Assembly (NCBI GenBank): GCA_947475445.1
Contig: CANJLC010000001.1
Coordinates: 310,001-374,000, forward strand
Origin: Alphaproteobacteria bacterium
GTDB lineage: Bacteria > Pseudomonadota > Alphaproteobacteria > Micropepsales > Micropepsaceae
Length of the DNA stretch: 64,000 nucleotides
Direction: 5' to 3'
A program made the position numbers and the translations under genes. Below the pieces are notes generated by a model. The model was not told the origin of the DNA, did no database searches, and was given only the letters and a program-made list of their open reading frames with translations. Positions 34,683-43,722 of the stretch are shown one piece after another (position 1 is the first letter of the stretch; each line of letters opens with the position of its first letter).

Positions 34683-36857
34683 GTGCTGCAACAACTTCTC
34701 GCGCGGGCGGTGCCGCTGCACCAAACCGGACGATTGGCCGAGGCCGAACCGCTTTATCGCGACATCCTCAAGCTGGCGCCGGGCGCCTATCCTGCCCTGC
34801 ACCTGCTGGGCCTGCTCAAGCTGCAACAGGGTCTGGTGCCCGAAGCCCTGTCGCTGATGGAGCAGGCGCTGAAGGTGCAGCCGGGCTCGGCCGAAACACT
34901 GGTAAATTACGCCATCGCACTATCGACCATCGGCCGCCACAAGGATGCGCTCGGCGCACTGGACCGCGTCATTGCCGCCCAGCCGGGCAATGCCGGGGCC
35001 TGGGCCAATCGCGGCGGCGTGAAAAGCAAATTGGGCCGGCCGGCGGACGCATTGGCCGATCTGGACAGGGCGCTTGCCCTGGAGCCGCGAAATGCCATGA
35101 CGCAGAACAATCGTGGGCTCGTGCTGCACGATCTTGGCCGTTATGACGAAGCGCTGGCGGCCTATGACGCCATGCTGGCGCTCATGCCGGCCTATGCCGA
35201 AGGCCGCAACAATCGCGGCCTCACCCTGCAGAAGCTGGGGCGTCAGCAGGAGGCCATTGCCGAATTCGACCGGGTGATCCAGGAGCAGCCGGGATATGCC
35301 GGCGCCCTGGTCAATCGCGCCGGCGCCCTGTGGGCGATGGAGCGTCTGGACGAAGCGATGGCCAGTTACGCGCGCGCGCTGGACCTGGAACCGGCCAATC
35401 GCCAGGCCCTGGCAAGCCGCTCCAATCTTCTCTGGACAAGGCTGCAGGCCCTGGCGCCCGCCATCGCCGATCTGGAAAAGCTGGTCGCTGTGGCGCCGGA
35501 TCATCCTTATGCCCTGGGCGATCTTTTGCACCTGAAAATGCAAGCCGGCGACTGGCGGAATTTTGAAAGCGACAAGGCGCGGCTGGACCAGGCGGTGCGC
35601 GCGGGCAAGCCCGCCGCCATTCCGTATGTCTATCAGGGCCTTTGCGACAATCCTGCGGATCTGCTGGCCTGCGCCGCCAATTACGCCAGGGCGGAATATC
35701 CTGAACGCGCCTCCCCGCAATCAATCCGTACACAGAATAATAAACCGCGCATCGGCTATCTGTGCGGCGAATTTCGCGCCCAGGCCACCATGTACCTGGC
35801 GGCGGGCCTGTTCGAGGCGCATGACCGGTCACGTTTTGAAATCATCGCTTTCGACAATGGCCGCGACGACGGCACGCCCACCCGCCAGCGCGTGGTGGCG
35901 GCGTTCGACAAATTCATCTCCATTGCCGGCCTGTCGGACCAGGACGCCGCCGCCCGAATTGCGGGCGAGGGCATTGATATCCTTGTCAATCTGAATGGCT
36001 GGTTCGGCCGCATGCGCATGGGCGTGTTCGCGCACCGGCCTGCGCCCATCCAGGTCAATTATCTGGGCTTTCCCGGCACGCTGGGCGCGAGCTACATCGA
36101 CTACATCCTGGCCGACGCCGTGGTGATCGGGCCGGGCGAGGACCAATTTTACTCTGAAAAAGTGGTGCGCCTGCCGCACAGCTACCAGATCAATGACGAC
36201 AAGCGTCCTGTGCCCGCCGCTACCAGCCGCGCCGCGCACGGCTTGGCCGAAGATGCGTTCGTCTTTTGCCAGTTCAATTATGGCTACAAGATCATGCCGG
36301 ACATTTTCGCCTGCTGGATGCGCATCTTGAAGGCCACGGAAAATTCCGTTCTGTGGCTGCTGGCGGGCGATCCCTTGCTGGCGGAAAATCTGCAGAAGGA
36401 AGCTGCCAGGCACGGCGTTGATCCGGGCCGGCTGGTTTTTGCGCCACCGCTGGAACTGCAGGCGCACATGGCGCGGCTGGCCTTGAGCGACCTGTTCCTG
36501 GATTCGCTGCCCTACAACGCCCACACCACCGCCAGTGACGCCCTCTGGATGGGCCTGCCGCTTCTCACCTGCAAAGGCAGGACCTTTGCGGGGCGCGTCG
36601 CCGCCAGCCTGCTGGAAGCTGTGGGCCTGCCAGAACTGGTCACTCAGAATATGGAAGAATACGAAAACCGCGCCATCGCGCTGGCGAAGGACCCGCAATT
36701 GCTGAAGCGCTATCGGGAGCGGCTGAGGGACAATCGCAGCAGCGCGCCCTTGTTCGATACCGGGCGCACCACCCGCGCCATCGAACAGGCCTATGAGGGC
36801 ATGTTGCGCAGATGGCAAAACGGCGAAGCCCGTGAAGGCTTCGCCGTTCCGTCCTAG
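34683..36857 (+). CDS. TPR-containing O-GlcNAc transferase-like glycosyltransferase (SPINDLY/GT41)
   Basis: This 724-aa protein has about eight TPR repeats in residues 1-290 (for example YALDLEPANRQALASRSN-like units). A GT41 catalytic region spans residues 350-710. Family motifs are IGYLCGEFRAQATMYLAAGLFE, QVNYLGFPGTLGASYIDYILAD, FCQFNYGYKIMPDIFACWMRIL and DSLPYNAHTTASDALWMGLPLLT. Such enzymes add O-linked GlcNAc or fucose to proteins; bacterial targets are often flagellin or adhesins, or unknown. The GTG start has AAAGGG 8 nt upstream. No neighbour reveals the acceptor. Confidence 0.92.
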   Translation: MLQQLLARAVPLHQTGRLAEAEPLYRDILKLAPGAYPALHLLGLLKLQQGLVPEALSLMEQALKVQPGSAETLVNYAIALSTIGRHKDALGALDRVIAAQPGNAGAWANRGGVKSKLGRPADALADLDRALALEPRNAMTQNNRGLVLHDLGRYDEALAAYDAMLALMPAYAEGRNNRGLTLQKLGRQQEAIAEFDRVIQEQPGYAGALVNRAGALWAMERLDEAMASYARALDLEPANRQALASRSNLLWTRLQALAPAIADLEKLVAVAPDHPYALGDLLHLKMQAGDWRNFESDKARLDQAVRAGKPAAIPYVYQGLCDNPADLLACAANYARAEYPERASPQSIRTQNNKPRIGYLCGEFRAQATMYLAAGLFEAHDRSRFEIIAFDNGRDDGTPTRQRVVAAFDKFISIAGLSDQDAAARIAGEGIDILVNLNGWFGRMRMGVFAHRPAPIQVNYLGFPGTLGASYIDYILADAVVIGPGEDQFYSEKVVRLPHSYQINDDKRPVPAATSRAAHGLAEDAFVFCQFNYGYKIMPDIFACWMRILKATENSVLWLLAGDPLLAENLQKEAARHGVDPGRLVFAPPLELQAHMARLALSDLFLDSLPYNAHTTASDALWMGLPLLTCKGRTFAGRVAASLLEAVGLPELVTQNMEEYENRAIALAKDPQLLKRYRERLRDNRSSAPLFDTGRTTRAIEQAYEGMLRRWQNGEAREGFAVPS

Positions 36858-36870
36858 AAGATGGCGTCAG

Positions 36871-37494
36871 TTACCAGACGTTGCCGAGATTCTTGCGCAG
36901 GCCCTGGGACTGGGCGCCGGCAGGGGTGGCGTTGAAGTCCTTGTCCGGGCTGATGACGGTGCCGTTGAAGGTCAGGCCGGCATAAGCGCCCGAGCCCGAG
37001 GTCCACACCACGATGTCGCCGCCGCGCGAGGTGGTCGCGCCTTCGGCGCCCGAGGACAGGTTGACAACCGTGATGCCGGCGCCGGCGCCGAGCTTGAAAT
37101 TGCCCTTTTCGATGCCGTCCAGCGCGGCCTGGCTGTTGATGATGAACACCAGTTCAGCCTGTTGCAGGCCGGCCTGGAGGCCGAAGGAAGCCGAGCCCAT
37201 GTCGTAGAATTTCGGCTCGCTCCAGGTCCTGCCGGTGCGGCGCAGCAGCACGCCCTGGCCGCCTTCGGCGCCGAAAATGAAGCCGCCCTTGATCAGCTTG
37301 GGGACGATGTAGACGGCGCGGGCATTCTGCAGCATCGACTTGGCGGTGGCGAAAGCCGGGTCGCTGCGCAGGTGATTGATGGTGGCGTTGGCATTGGTGA
37401 GCACTTCGCTCTTGGTCGCGGCCTGGGCGGGCGAGGCGAAAATCAGGGCCGTCAGGGCCGCGGCAGCGGCCAGCTTGGGGAAAAGGTGCGACAT
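36871..37494 (-). CDS. SYLF-domain lipid-binding protein, secreted
   Basis: This 207-aa protein has a signal peptide (MSHLFPKLAAAAALTALIFASPAQA) and a SYLF/Ysc84 domain. Segments include AVYIVPKLIKGGFIFGAEGGQGVLLRR, FYDMGSASFGLQAGLQQAELVFIINS and GAGAGITVVNLSSG. SYLF domains bind phosphoinositides in eukaryotes; in bacteria they are periplasmic with no settled task. SD AAAGGA precedes ATG 37494. It faces the GT41 gene tail to tail. Confidence 0.9.
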   Translation of the reverse strand: MSHLFPKLAAAAALTALIFASPAQAATKSEVLTNANATINHLRSDPAFATAKSMLQNARAVYIVPKLIKGGFIFGAEGGQGVLLRRTGRTWSEPKFYDMGSASFGLQAGLQQAELVFIINSQAALDGIEKGNFKLGAGAGITVVNLSSGAEGATTSRGGDIVVWTSGSGAYAGLTFNGTVISPDKDFNATPAGAQSQGLRKNLGNVW

Positions 37495-37621
37495 ATGGGA
37501 ATCCTTTGAAATTGGGGGATGACGGGGACAACGGCCCGGCCACCCAAAGGTTCCCTTGTATATCGTCGCATGCCGGCGCTCAAACCATGGTCCACCAGGC
37601 TTTGCTGGTGGCCGCGCCAGC

Positions 37622-38791
37622 TCAGCCCGCTTCGATGACTTGCGGCCGCTGCAGGGCCGGGCCGTCTTCCACCTTTTCGCCAAAACCGCTGGTGAAGTCC
37701 TGGAAAATGATCGACAGCTCCTCGGCGTCAATTGCCGCCTTGGTGCCCGGCGGGAAGCGATAGCGCCAGAAGCTGACGATATGGGAAATTGCGCCCATTT
37801 TCTCGCCCAGCTCCAGGAACATGTAGGGCGCCGACAGCAGGAAGTCGCGGAAGGTCTTGGGCGCCTGGTGCGCCACCAGCTCCTTGAAGGAATGGTCATA
37901 GACGCCCAGCACCTTGTCCACATGCTGGCCATTGTCGCGCACCATCTCGATGATGCTGCGCGTGGCGGCGGTCAGGAAGGCGCGCTGTTCCGGGCTGACG
38001 GCACCGTGCGGACGGATGGTCTTGATTTCGCGCAGCACCCGCATCACGTCGGGCCAGAAATTGTTCATCGACCATTTGTAATAGAGAAAGCCGCGCCAGC
38101 TGAATACGCCTTCACGGAAGTCGTTGCCGGTCAGGCCCAGCGTCATGCGCAGGGGCTCCAGCTTTTCGTCGACCTGGCTTGAGAGCAGGGCGGTGACCAT
38201 GCGGTTGGTGCCGCCGTCATTGTTGGCGCCGCTGGCCAGCTGGATCAGCTTGGACAATTCGGCGACGGTAAATTCATGCATGCGATTCTGGTCGCCGGCC
38301 GAGATTTCGAAATAGCAGGGCGCCACGTCAATCTGGTTGTTGCGCAGATGCTCGCGCAGCAGGAAGGGATCGAGCGAGGGGATGGAATTCATCAGGCGCA
38401 GGACGGTGAGGTCGCGCTCGAGGTTTTCCGCATTGTAGTTGCCGGCCGAGCGCAGGCTGTCGACAAAGCCGCGCTGCTCGACGAACAGCGAGCGCCCGCC
38501 GGCGCGCAAATCATTGAGGTCGAAAGGAATGATGATCTTGGTGGCAACCGAGCGCACCGAGTTGAACATGTAGGTCTCATCCGAGCGCATGCGGTGCTTG
38601 AGGATGAAAGCGGTGTTGATGATGGGCGATTTGAACATCGGCCGGGCCGCGTGTTCAGGGTCATCTTTGTTGACGCGGGCAATCTGGCCCAGATTGAGCA
38701 CGCGGCTTAAGGAGGCGCCGCCCAGGGCGTGCAGGAATCGGACGGAACGGTCTGCGGACAATGGCGCACCAAATTTGAACAGAAACAGCAA
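37622..38791 (-). CDS. Uncharacterised 389-aa soluble protein
   Basis: I do not recognise a family. The protein is soluble and mostly helical, with no signal peptide or Walker motif. Features include LILKHRMRSDETYMFNS-like text near residue 62, MHEFTVAELSKLIQLASG, NNDGGTNRMVTALLSSQVDEKL, and a C-terminal HIVSFWRYRFPPGTKAAIDAEELSIIFQDFTSGF. The start is TTG 38791 with GGAAC about 7 nt upstream. The intact frame of nearly 1.2 kb, with the upstream gene close and divergent, shows it is a real gene. Confidence 0.75.
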   Translation of the reverse strand: MLFLFKFGAPLSADRSVRFLHALGGASLSRVLNLGQIARVNKDDPEHAARPMFKSPIINTAFILKHRMRSDETYMFNSVRSVATKIIIPFDLNDLRAGGRSLFVEQRGFVDSLRSAGNYNAENLERDLTVLRLMNSIPSLDPFLLREHLRNNQIDVAPCYFEISAGDQNRMHEFTVAELSKLIQLASGANNDGGTNRMVTALLSSQVDEKLEPLRMTLGLTGNDFREGVFSWRGFLYYKWSMNNFWPDVMRVLREIKTIRPHGAVSPEQRAFLTAATRSIIEMVRDNGQHVDKVLGVYDHSFKELVAHQAPKTFRDFLLSAPYMFLELGEKMGAISHIVSFWRYRFPPGTKAAIDAEELSIIFQDFTSGFGEKVEDGPALQRPQVIEAG

Positions 38792-38859
38792 TCAAGTTCC
38801 ATTCTGTACGACATAAGGTGAAAATTGCCTTACCGGCCCGGCCGCCTTACCCTGCTTGC

Positions 38860-39306
38860 ATGTGGCAAGACCTCCCTTCAGGCCCCGCGGGCCAAAATGA
38901 CAGCGAAAGATTGCTGGTTTTGCTCAGCTATGGCCTGCTCCTGATCGCTCCCATGGCGGGCGGCCTGCCCGGCGTCATTGGGGTGATCATCGCCCATGTG
39001 CGGCTGCGTCATGTCCTGGGCAGCATCCATGAAAGCCATTACCGCAACCAGATCCGCGTGTTCTGGACCTTGTTGCTCTTTGCCATGGTCATGATCCTGG
39101 TGTTGACCTACGGCATGGGCTTCTCCTTTTTTGCCTTGATGTGGCCCTTCTCGCCGGGCTGGCCTTTCTGGCCGGGCGCCATGCTGGGACTGAGCTGGGC
39201 AATGTTTCTGCCGCTCGCGGCCCTGTTCTCGCTGGCTTTGGGCCTGTGGTATTTCTGGCGGCTGCTGCTTGGCTTTGTGCGGGCCCTGGATGACAAGCCC
39301 TTCTGA
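38860..39306 (+). CDS. DUF4870/Tic20-like membrane protein
   Basis: This 148-aa protein begins with a short soluble part, then SERLLVLLSYGLLLIAPMAGGLPGVIGVIIAHVRLRHVLGSI. Three to four hydrophobic helices follow in all. The layout resembles the DUF4870 (Tic20-like) family, but this is a loose match. I use ATG 38860; a GTG at 38818 is possible. It ends 1 nt before the MBL hydrolase start, so both belong to one operon. Confidence 0.7.
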   Translation: MWQDLPSGPAGQNDSERLLVLLSYGLLLIAPMAGGLPGVIGVIIAHVRLRHVLGSIHESHYRNQIRVFWTLLLFAMVMILVLTYGMGFSFFALMWPFSPGWPFWPGAMLGLSWAMFLPLAALFSLALGLWYFWRLLLGFVRALDDKPF

Positions 39307-39307
39307 C

Positions 39308-40177
39308 ATGCGGTTCGATCTTTCGCTGGAGCCGCATTATGGCGCGGAGGAGCGCTTGTCGAAGCGCGTTTCGCGCCTGCTGGCGCGCAACCCCAGCGCC
39401 TTCACCTTTCGCGGCACCGGCGTCTATATCATCGGCGAGGGCAACGAGGTGGCGGTGGTTGATCCCGGCCCCAATCTTTCCGAGCATGTCGATTGCCTGA
39501 AGCGGGCCATCGGCAGCCGCAAAGTCAGTCATATTCTCATCACCCATACCCACCGCGATCATTCTCCCGCAGCGGAGCCCCTGAAAGCGTGGAGCGGCGC
39601 CAAAACCTATGGCTATGGTCCCTTTGTCAGGGATGACAGCGGGGTTGGCGATGAAAGCCACGACAAAAGTTTTGTGCCCGATGTCGCGGTGACGGACGGC
39701 ATGGTGATGCAGGGCCAGGGCTTTACCATCGAATGCGTCTTCACCCCCGGCCATACCGCAAACCATATGTGTTACGCGCTGCCCGAAGAAAAGGCGCTGT
39801 TTACCGGCGATCATGTGATGGGCTGGTCGACCAGCCTGGTGGCGCCGCCCGACGGCAATATGGGCGATTACATGCGCAGCCTGGAAAAGCTGATCGCGCG
39901 CGATGACGCCATTCTTTACCCCACGCATGGCTCGCCCATAGTGCAGCCCTGCCCATTCCTGCGGGCGCTGCTCACCCATCGCCGGATGCGCGAGGCCCAG
40001 CTCGCCAACTGCATCGCCATGGGTGATGACACGTTGCCCTCCATGGTGGCGCGGCTGTATGCCGGCCTGCAGCCTGTGCTGGCCGGCGCCGCCAGCCTGA
40101 CAGTGCAGGCCCATCTGGAGCACATGATCGAGGATGGCCGCATCGCGCGCGATGGCGCGCGCTATCGTGTTCTTTAG
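39308..40177 (+). CDS. MBL-fold metallo-hydrolase (LACTB2-like)
   Basis: This 289-aa protein has the metallo-beta-lactamase motif LITHTHRDHSPAAEPL, then FTPGHTANHMCY, LFTGDHVMGWSTSLV and a final metal-ligand His in YPTHGSPI. A C-terminal helical segment (RALLTHRRMREAQL) is typical of the LACTB2/glyoxalase-II-like branch. Members act as thioesterases, nucleases or hydrolases, and the substrate here is open. ATG 39308 follows the DUF4870-like stop at once. Its 3' end overlaps the DUF1499 gene by 4 nt. Confidence 0.88.
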   Translation: MRFDLSLEPHYGAEERLSKRVSRLLARNPSAFTFRGTGVYIIGEGNEVAVVDPGPNLSEHVDCLKRAIGSRKVSHILITHTHRDHSPAAEPLKAWSGAKTYGYGPFVRDDSGVGDESHDKSFVPDVAVTDGMVMQGQGFTIECVFTPGHTANHMCYALPEEKALFTGDHVMGWSTSLVAPPDGNMGDYMRSLEKLIARDDAILYPTHGSPIVQPCPFLRALLTHRRMREAQLANCIAMGDDTLPSMVARLYAGLQPVLAGAASLTVQAHLEHMIEDGRIARDGARYRVL

Positions 40178-40944
40178 AGCGCTTCGAGATAGTGCTTCAG
40201 CCGCGCGATATTGCTGCCATAATCGCGCGTTCCCATCCGGCTTTGCGAACGCACATCCAGCCGCGCCCCGATGGCGCCGGCAGGCTGGACGCGGATGACG
40301 ATGTCGGCGGGCTGGCCGAACCAGAAGGATGTATCGGTGGCTTCGATGCGGCCATCCTTCTCGCTGAAATCCACGATGGTCCAGCCCATGCGCTTGGCGG
40401 CTTCGAAAGCGTGCCAGAACATCTGCGCCGGCGTGGTCTGAAGCCGCGCCCTTTTGGAGGACGGCATGGTGATGTCGGTATAGTAAGTGTGCAGCATATA
40501 GTCTGCGGTATTGGTCTCGCCGCGAAAGCGGATCTGCCGCTGGCCATCATAAGCCACCGCATTCATGCCCGGTTGGCGCAATTTCGCCAGGGCGACAAAT
40601 TGCGGCGGATCTTCCGGATCGGTGCTGGCGTCATGGATCGCCGGTGACGTCATCCCCTGGTAGAAAGTGTGCAGGGGCGTCCACAGCAGCGCCAGGCTTC
40701 CGACCAGCGCGATCATGCCGGGGCGCTTGCCGTCACCCTTGTTGCGTTTCAGGGCGCTGAACAGCCAGGCCAGCGAAGCAGCCAGCGCCACCAGGCCCAG
40801 CCAGACCGACGCCGTCATGACGGTCAATCCGCTGGCGAAGGGCATCAGGCCAAGCCGGACGCCGCCAACCGCGCACAGGGCCGCCAGGCCCGCCAGGGAC
40901 AGGATGGCAGCTGCGAACTGGGCGGCAAGGCGTTGAGATCGCAT
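40174..40944 (-). CDS. DUF1499 family membrane-anchored protein
   Basis: This 256-aa protein has three N-terminal hydrophobic helices in its first 100 residues. A DUF1499 domain follows, visible in MFWHAFEAAKRMGWTIVDFSEKDGRIEATDTSFWFGQPADIVIRV and RLDVRSQSRMGTRDYGSNIARLKHYLEAL. The family has no known reaction. ATG 40944 was chosen over the longer frame to 41040 because the membrane region begins there. Confidence 0.87.
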   Translation of the reverse strand: MRSQRLAAQFAAAILSLAGLAALCAVGGVRLGLMPFASGLTVMTASVWLGLVALAASLAWLFSALKRNKGDGKRPGMIALVGSLALLWTPLHTFYQGMTSPAIHDASTDPEDPPQFVALAKLRQPGMNAVAYDGQRQIRFRGETNTADYMLHTYYTDITMPSSKRARLQTTPAQMFWHAFEAAKRMGWTIVDFSEKDGRIEATDTSFWFGQPADIVIRVQPAGAIGARLDVRSQSRMGTRDYGSNIARLKHYLEAL

Positions 40945-41151
40945 GGGGGAAAACCGTGGCTTACTTGCCAAACCTAAAATCCGCGAAACGCTCGCGCAAT
41001 CCGTTTTGGGGATTGGCGGTATGCGGTATTTCGTCAACAAACACCATCTGCATACCAGTCCTTACGAATTTGCCCGGCTCGAATAGCATAAAATCTGGCG
41101 CGGCGGGGGCAAAAGGCTCAAAGTCCCGCCCGTTTTACAGAAGGTCACGCC

Positions 41152-42531
41152 ATGCCGCTTTCCAATGCCCAGAACCGGGACATGCAGTCCCTGCTGCATG
41201 GCTTTTCCAATCTCAAGGTGCTGGACAGGGATGGCCCCCTGATCATGGAGCGGGGCAAGGGCGTCTTTGTTTATGACAGCGAGGGCCGCGAATATCTCGA
41301 AGCCATGTCGGGCCTGTGGTCCACGGCGCTGGGCTGGGGCGAGAATGAACTGGCCGAGGTCGCCGCCGAACAGATGCGCAAGCTTTCCTATGGCCATCTC
41401 TTCGCCGGCAAGAGTCATGAGCCGGGCGTGGCGCTGGCGGAAAAGCTGAAAGAGATTTCGCCCTTTCCCGTCGGCAAGGTTTTTTTCGGCTGCTCTGGTT
41501 CGGAAGCCAATGACACCCAGATCAAGTTCGCCTGGTATGCCGCCAATGCCCGCGGCACGCCGAAGAAGAAAAAAGTCATTTCCCGCATGATGGCCTATCA
41601 CGGCGTCACCCTGGCGGCGACCTCGCTCACCGGCATCCCCACCAATCACAAAAGCTTCGACATGCCCCTGGATTTCGCGCGGCATGCCGAATGCCCGCAT
41701 TATTATCGCGGCGCGGAAGCCGGCGAGAGCGAGCTGCAATATTCGGCGCGGCTGGCGGCCAATCTGGATGCGCTGATCCAGAAGGAAGACCCGGACACCA
41801 TCGCCGCCATGATCATCGAGCCCGTGATGGGCGCGGGCGGCGCAATCCTGCCGCCGGACGGCTATTTCGACGAATTGACCAAGGTACTGGCGAAATATGG
41901 CATCCCGTTGATCGATGACGAAGTCATTACCGGTTTTGGCCGCACCGGCGAATGGTTCGGCTGCGGCAAATACGGCTTTGAGCCGGACAGCATGTCCATC
42001 GCCAAGGCGATGTCATCGGCCTATTTGCCCATTTCGGCGGTGATGCTCTCGCCGGAACTGACGGAAATCATTGACAAGGAATCGCGCCGCATCGGCGTGC
42101 TGGGCCATGGCCTGACCTATGGCGGCCATCCCGTGACCGCGGCGGTGGCGCTCAAGACCATCGAGATTTACCAGAAGCGCGATGTGGTGGGGCATGTGCG
42201 CCATGTCGAGCCGGTCTTCCTCAAGCGGCTGGCGCAGCTGGAAAACCATCCCATGGTGGGCGAGGCCAGGGGGGTCGGGCTGGTGGCGGGTATCGAATTG
42301 GTGGCGAACAAGGCCAGCAAGCAATCTTTTGATCCTGCCAGGCTCGTCGCCTTGACCCTGTGCGGTTTTGGCGAAGGAGAGGGGCTCATCATCCGGGCGC
42401 TGCCCTCCGACCGCATCGCGCTGTGCCCGCCGCTGGTCATCAGCGAGGCGGAGATCAATGAATTGTTCGACCGGCTGGAACGGGCCTTGGCCAAGCTGCT
42501 CGACTGGGCGACGCGCGAAAAGCTTATTTAG
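41152..42531 (+). CDS. Class III (omega) aminotransferase
   Basis: This 459-aa PLP enzyme belongs to the class III aminotransferases. It has LEAMSGLWSTALGWGENELAEVA, GCSGSEANDTQIKFAWYAAN, IDDEVITGFGRTGEWFGCGKY and the PLP-lysine segment SMSIAKAMSSAYLPISAV. The WSTALGWGENELAEVA start and overall length fit the beta-alanine/amine:pyruvate or putrescine-pyruvate group. Together with the ODC-like decarboxylase at 51844, a polyamine role is possible but unproved. SD AGAAGG lies 7 nt upstream. Confidence 0.9.
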   Translation: MPLSNAQNRDMQSLLHGFSNLKVLDRDGPLIMERGKGVFVYDSEGREYLEAMSGLWSTALGWGENELAEVAAEQMRKLSYGHLFAGKSHEPGVALAEKLKEISPFPVGKVFFGCSGSEANDTQIKFAWYAANARGTPKKKKVISRMMAYHGVTLAATSLTGIPTNHKSFDMPLDFARHAECPHYYRGAEAGESELQYSARLAANLDALIQKEDPDTIAAMIIEPVMGAGGAILPPDGYFDELTKVLAKYGIPLIDDEVITGFGRTGEWFGCGKYGFEPDSMSIAKAMSSAYLPISAVMLSPELTEIIDKESRRIGVLGHGLTYGGHPVTAAVALKTIEIYQKRDVVGHVRHVEPVFLKRLAQLENHPMVGEARGVGLVAGIELVANKASKQSFDPARLVALTLCGFGEGEGLIIRALPSDRIALCPPLVISEAEINELFDRLERALAKLLDWATREKLI

Positions 42532-42743
42532 GAAGCACGCAGCATCTGCTCACGCATGGACGGCGCATCGGACGGGCGCGCGTAAATCAGGCGTCCCCCG
42601 TTCCACACTTCCAGCCTTTTGGCGTTGTGCGTTTTCATCGCATGGGCCAGCACCTTGGCGCGGGCGTCGTCGGCGCAGTCGGCCGCGAATTTGTAGGTCA
42701 GTGCGCCTTGCACATCCAGGTAGCAGATTTCATAAGCGGGCAT
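42528..42743 (-). CDS. Small conserved-type protein, unknown
   Basis: This 71-aa soluble protein (MPAYEICYLDVQGALTYKFAADCADDARAKVLAHAMK) has an alternating beta-alpha-beta pattern. It ends MREQMLRAS. ATG 42743 has GGAGG 6 nt upstream, which fixes the start. It overlaps the aminotransferase gene tail to tail by 4 nt. Its function is unknown. Confidence 0.68.
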   Translation of the reverse strand: MPAYEICYLDVQGALTYKFAADCADDARAKVLAHAMKTHNAKRLEVWNGGRLIYARPSDAPSMREQMLRAS

Positions 42744-42922
42744 TGTTGCCTCCAATGTGTCGTGTCCTACCCCGCATATTTCCTTTTTCTGCGACTGTGA
42801 TGCGAAAGTCGAGTGACAACCGCGGTCATCAAGATCACGAAGTTTGCCAAATCATCCCGGGGATCAAAACCTTCCGTCATGCGTTCCTCTGGAAGGCCCG
42901 TTTTTCAAATCCTGGAGGTTCC

Positions 42923-43558
42923 ATGTCCGCCCTATGCAAGCTTGCGCCACTGCCCTGGGACGAGAAGGCGCTGGAGCCCGTGATTTCGGCCCGCACCATC
43001 GAATTTCACTATCACAAGCATCACCAGGGCTATGTGGACACGCTCAACAAGCTGGTGGAAGGCGGAAAGTTTGCCGGCATGACGCTGGAGGAAATCATCC
43101 ACGAAACCGCGGATGCGGCTGCGGATGCGGAAAAGAAAATCTTCAACAACGCCGCGCAGGTGTGGAATCACGATTTCTACTGGCGCAGCCTGGGTCCGCA
43201 AAAAACCGTGCCGCAGGGAAAGCTGGCCAGCGCCATCGCGCGCGATTTTGGTGATACCGCGGGCCTGATCGCGGCGCTGGCGGAAGCCGGCAAGAGCCAG
43301 TTCGGCTCCGGCTGGGCCTGGCTGATCTCAATCGGCGGAAAATTGCAGATTGAAAAAACCGCCAATGCGCAGACGCCCATGGCGCAGGGCATCAATTGCC
43401 TGCTGACCGTGGATGTGTGGGAGCATGCCTATTATCTGGACTATCAGAATGCGCGGCCCAAATATCTGGAAGAAGTGCTGGGCAAGATCCTCAATTGGGA
43501 CTTTGCCGCGGAGAACCTGGAAAAGGAAAGCCAGGCGGTCCTGGCCGCCGCGCAATAG
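42923..43558 (+). CDS. sodB: Iron/manganese superoxide dismutase
   Basis: SodB turns superoxide into hydrogen peroxide and oxygen in the cytoplasm. The 211-aa protein has the metal ligands in EFHYHKHHQGYV, FNNAAQVWNHDFYWRSLGP and VDVWEHAYYLDYQNARP. AAQVWNHDFYW favours iron over manganese. The frame is open upstream, but ATG 42923 with TGGAGG before it gives the standard start. A short Ala-Asp repeat (ETADAAADAEKK) lies in the hinge region. Confidence 0.95.
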   Translation: MSALCKLAPLPWDEKALEPVISARTIEFHYHKHHQGYVDTLNKLVEGGKFAGMTLEEIIHETADAAADAEKKIFNNAAQVWNHDFYWRSLGPQKTVPQGKLASAIARDFGDTAGLIAALAEAGKSQFGSGWAWLISIGGKLQIEKTANAQTPMAQGINCLLTVDVWEHAYYLDYQNARPKYLEEVLGKILNWDFAAENLEKESQAVLAAAQ

Positions 43559-43561
43559 CCG

Positions 43562-43660
43562 CTAGCGTCGGCGCAGCAGCAGGGCCACCAGCCGCGTCAG
43601 CCAGTTGCGCGAGGCGGGGGCGGACAGGATCGGCGCGTTGGAAACAAGGTGACCCAGCAT
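43562..43660 (-). CDS. Possible 32-aa small protein downstream of a CtrA-type box
   Basis: The frame encodes MLGHLVSNAPILSAPASRNWLTRLVALLLRRR. It starts at an ATG with GGGAG 7 nt upstream. The C-terminal LTRLVALLLRRR could be a short membrane-associating helix. A perfect TTAA-N7-TTAA box lies 48-62 nt upstream. It is tail to tail with sodB, 3 nt apart. Length alone makes chance possible, so confidence is low. Confidence 0.35.
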   Translation of the reverse strand: MLGHLVSNAPILSAPASRNWLTRLVALLLRRR

Positions 43661-43707
43661 GGCGACACTCCCATAGACCGTACACGGACCAAGCTGCGCC
43701 TTGCTGG

Positions 43708-43722
43708 TTAACGTCGCGTTAA
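43708..43722 (-). promoter_or_regulatory. CtrA-type binding box
   Basis: TTAA-CGTCGCG-TTAA is a perfect match to the TTAA-N7-TTAA target of the cell-cycle regulator CtrA. It overlaps the stop codon of the lipoprotein gene (43719-44012) and lies just upstream of the 32-aa frame on the minus strand. Confidence 0.5.

Noticed and set aside
43108-43131. Short GCGGATGCGGCT-type repeat
   Set aside because: It is a coding repeat of Ala-Asp codons in the sodB hinge and not a separate element.
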